DNA of 7,630 nucleotides, taken from the NCBI GenBank assembly GCA_002347565.1, contig DDXR01000066.1:22933-30562 (forward strand), read 5' to 3'. Below, piece by piece: positions 6,177-7,630 of this stretch. How positions within the stretch are numbered: position 1 is the first letter of the stretch; every line of letters begins with the position of its first letter. The notes below the pieces were generated by a model, which saw nothing but the letters and a program-made list of their open reading frames with translations, did not search any database and was not told the origin of the DNA. A program made the position numbers and the translations under genes. Source of the DNA: a bacterium UBP2_UBA2255 (lineage in GTDB: Bacteria; Edwardsbacteria; AC1; EtOH8).

Positions 6177-7243
6177 TCGAATCCCTCAACATCGGCAATC
6201 TCAGCATTCCCCTCCCGCTGATCCAGGGCGGCATGGGGGTGGGCATATCGCTCTCGGGGCTCGCGGCCGCGGTGGCCAACCAGGGCGGCGTGGGCGTCAT
6301 CTCCAGCGCCGGGCTGGGCCTGCTCTACGACAGGACCTCCCCGGACTACGGCCAGGCCTGCATCAACGGGATGCGGGAGGAACTGCGCAAGGCCCGAGAA
6401 AAATCCAGCGGCGTCATCGGCGTCAACATCATGGTGGCCATGTCCAATTTCGCCGACATGGTGCGGACGTCCATCGCCGAGAAGGCCGACATCATCTTCT
6501 CGGGGGCCGGCCTGCCCCTGGACCTGCCGGGTTTCCTCAAGGCCGACAGCGCCACCAAGCTGGTGCCGATCGTCTCCTCGGCCCGGGCCGCCAAGATCAT
6601 CTGCGAGAAATGGATCCGCAACTACCGCTACCCGCCGGACGCCATCGTGGTGGAGGGCCCCAAGGCCGGCGGGCACCTGGGGTTCAAGCCCGAGCAGATC
6701 GACGACGCCGACTACGCCCTGGAAAAGCTGGTGCCCGAGGTGGTGCGCGAGGTGGCGCAGGTCGAGCAGGGCCAGGACCGGACCATCCCGGTGATCGCGG
6801 CCGGCGGCATCTACTCCGGCCGGGACATCAGCGACATCATCAAGCTGGGCGCCTCCGGCGTGCAGATGGCCACCCGCTTCGTGACCACGACCGAGTGCGA
6901 CGCCGCGCCGGCCTTCAAGCAGGCCTACATCGACGCGCAGCGATCGGACATCGAGATCATCAAGAGCCCGGTGGGCATGCCGGGCCGGGCCATCGGCAGC
7001 CGGTTCCTGGAGCAGGTCAAGCAGGGGCTGACCAAGCCGGCCGTCTGCCCCATCAAGTGCATCCGCACCTGCGACATCGCCAAGAGCCCCTACTGCATCA
7101 TGGAGGCGCTGCTGAGCGCGTTCCGCGGGAACTTCGACAACGGCTACGCCTTCGCCGGGACCAACGCCTTCCGGGCCACCGGCATCACCACGGTCAAGGA
7201 ACTGGTCCAGACGCTGATGAGCGAGTACGCCGCCTGCACGTGA
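6173..7243 (+). CDS. Nitronate monooxygenase / 2-nitropropane dioxygenase-like FMN oxidoreductase
   Basis: The 356-residue TIM-barrel flavoprotein belongs to the NMO/FabK-like family. It shows the N-terminal FMN-site loop QGGMGVGISLSG at about 18-29 and the catalytic-type histidine H168 in AGGHLG. Two phosphate-binding glycine motifs follow: AAGGIYSG at 209-216 and GASGVQMATRF at 226-236. Family members oxidise nitronates or act as enoyl-ACP reductases; which activity applies here cannot be read directly. The C-terminal region carries a cysteine cluster, C292-x3-C296-x3-C300-x7-C308, absent from classical fungal and Pseudomonas NMOs, and it could bind metal or an iron-sulfur cluster. The start is uncertain: TTG 6173 has only a weak A-rich upstream region, and the frame is open back into the preceding gene with no ATG or GTG. 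The barrel motifs begin about 10 residues in, so little is missing. The gene lies 92 bases after M42 paralogue 2 and 194 before paralogue 3. Confidence 0.88.
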   Translation: MIESLNIGNLSIPLPLIQGGMGVGISLSGLAAAVANQGGVGVISSAGLGLLYDRTSPDYGQACINGMREELRKAREKSSGVIGVNIMVAMSNFADMVRTSIAEKADIIFSGAGLPLDLPGFLKADSATKLVPIVSSARAAKIICEKWIRNYRYPPDAIVVEGPKAGGHLGFKPEQIDDADYALEKLVPEVVREVAQVEQGQDRTIPVIAAGGIYSGRDISDIIKLGASGVQMATRFVTTTECDAAPAFKQAYIDAQRSDIEIIKSPVGMPGRAIGSRFLEQVKQGLTKPAVCPIKCIRTCDIAKSPYCIMEALLSAFRGNFDNGYAFAGTNAFRATGITTVKELVQTLMSEYAACT

Positions 7244-7267
7244 TGCCCGGTTGATCTGACTCCTCCG

Positions 7268-7375
7268 GTGTCATGCCCGTGAAACATGTCCCCGACTGTG
7301 ATCGGGGCACGGGCATCCAGTCCTGGATTCCCGCCGGAGTTTACCCCGCACGGCGATGCGGGCCGGGAATGACAC
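7268..7375. repeat. Compound palindromic (REP/MITE-like) intergenic element
   Basis: The ends GTGTCATGCCCG (7268-7279) and CGGGAATGACAC (7364-7375) are inverted repeats at 11 of 12 positions. The centre is a perfect ATCCAG-TC-CTGGAT (7315-7328). The left half folds by itself: TGCCCGTG (7274-7281) pairs with CACGGGCA (7308-7315), and CCCCGA (7290-7295) with TCGGGG (7302-7307). The right half also folds: ATTCCCG (7327-7333) pairs with CGGGAAT (7364-7370), and CCCGCA (7345-7350) with TGCGGG (7357-7362). This two-hairpin layout with matching ends is typical of dispersed non-coding repeats mobilised in trans. It has no T-run. It occupies most of the 194-base gap; I see no gene or confident promoter in the rest. 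Confidence 0.7.
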
Positions 7376-7437
7376 AATATCGATTCGAGATTCTTTTCGT
7401 CACTCATCCAACCAGAATACAGACGCAAGGATCCATC

Positions 7438-7630
7438 ATGAAGGACCTCATCAAGCGGATGACCGAGACCCACGGCCCGTCGGGCAGCGAGGAGCGGATT
7501 CGCGAGCAGATCAAGAAGGAGATCCGCGGCCTGGCCGACTCGGTGCGGACCGACACGCTGGGCAACCTGATCGCGGTCAAGCGCGGCCGGGGCGCCAAGG
7601 TGATGGTCGCCGCCCACATGGACGAGATCG
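7438..7630 (+). CDS. M42-family metallo-aminopeptidase, paralogue 3 (truncated by window end)
   Basis: The first 64 residues of a third M42 aminopeptidase are visible and the frame runs off the window. The N-terminal helix and GPSGSEE motif match paralogues 1 (GPSGYEH) and 2 (GVSGNEN). TLGNLIAVKRG (about 40-50) is followed directly by the strand and metal motif AAHMDE with H60 and D62. This copy lacks the extra loop found in paralogue 2 and so shows the likely ancestral loop length. ATG 7438 has AAGGA at 7427-7431, 6 bases upstream, a good ribosome site. It follows the palindromic element, which could influence its expression relative to the upstream genes. Completeness beyond residue 64 cannot be judged. 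Confidence 0.9.
   Translation, partial: MKDLIKRMTETHGPSGSEERIREQIKKEIRGLADSVRTDTLGNLIAVKRGRGAKVMVAAHMDEI

Noticed and set aside
7268..7375. CRISPR repeat or array
   Set aside because: There is only one compound palindrome, with no regularly spaced direct repeats and no spacers.
7244..7437. Separate promoter for the third M42 gene
   Set aside because: I found no -35/-10 pair with acceptable spacing and match in the bases after the palindromic element.

Overview
The window is a GC-rich bacterial segment with every convincing gene on the + strand. A Sec/Lsp-type lipoprotein signal and a PilB/GspE-type secretion ATPase point to a diderm (Gram-negative type) bacterium. The very high third-position GC of the central and right-hand genes fits a high-GC lineage. 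I cannot name a phylum with confidence from the sequence alone.

Left block (1-3696): a small lipoprotein of unknown function, an M16-family (pitrilysin/insulinase-like) zinc peptidase homologue, and a full-length type IV pilus / type II secretion assembly ATPase (PilB/GspE family). The gaps are 33-76 bases, and the block closes with a strong intrinsic terminator at 3661-3696. The first 38 bases of the ATPase gene occur twice, once at its real start (1835) and once just before the M16 gene (589). The upstream copy is a 13-codon stub that keeps the better Shine-Dalgarno sequence and whose stop nearly touches the M16 start. This looks like a peptidase gene inserted at, or joined to, the 5' end of the ATPase gene. 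The lipoprotein and M16 genes also have lower GC3 than the ATPase gene.

Right block (3697-7630): a near-consensus sigma-70-type promoter (3769-3797) drives a co-directional set: M42 aminopeptidase 1, M42 aminopeptidase 2, an FMN-dependent nitronate monooxygenase/2-nitropropane dioxygenase-like protein with a C-terminal cysteine cluster, and a third M42 aminopeptidase cut by the window end. I see no convincing terminator inside this set, so the promoter at 3769 could serve all of it. M42 enzymes are cytosolic TET-type dodecameric peptidases that trim peptides to amino acids. Three adjacent paralogues suggest complementary specificities or mixed complexes. The oxidoreductase has no obvious catalytic link to them.

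Non-coding structure: a heptanucleotide tandem repeat lies inside the second M42 gene. A roughly 108-base compound palindromic element precedes the third M42 gene, and smaller GC-rich hairpins lie at 6090-6114 and just upstream of the 3769 promoter. No tRNA, rRNA, CRISPR array or transposase was seen. The genes themselves belong to known families. The most unusual items are the duplicated ATPase start around the M16 gene, the apparent loss of the third zinc ligand in that M16 protein, and the in-gene heptamer repeat.
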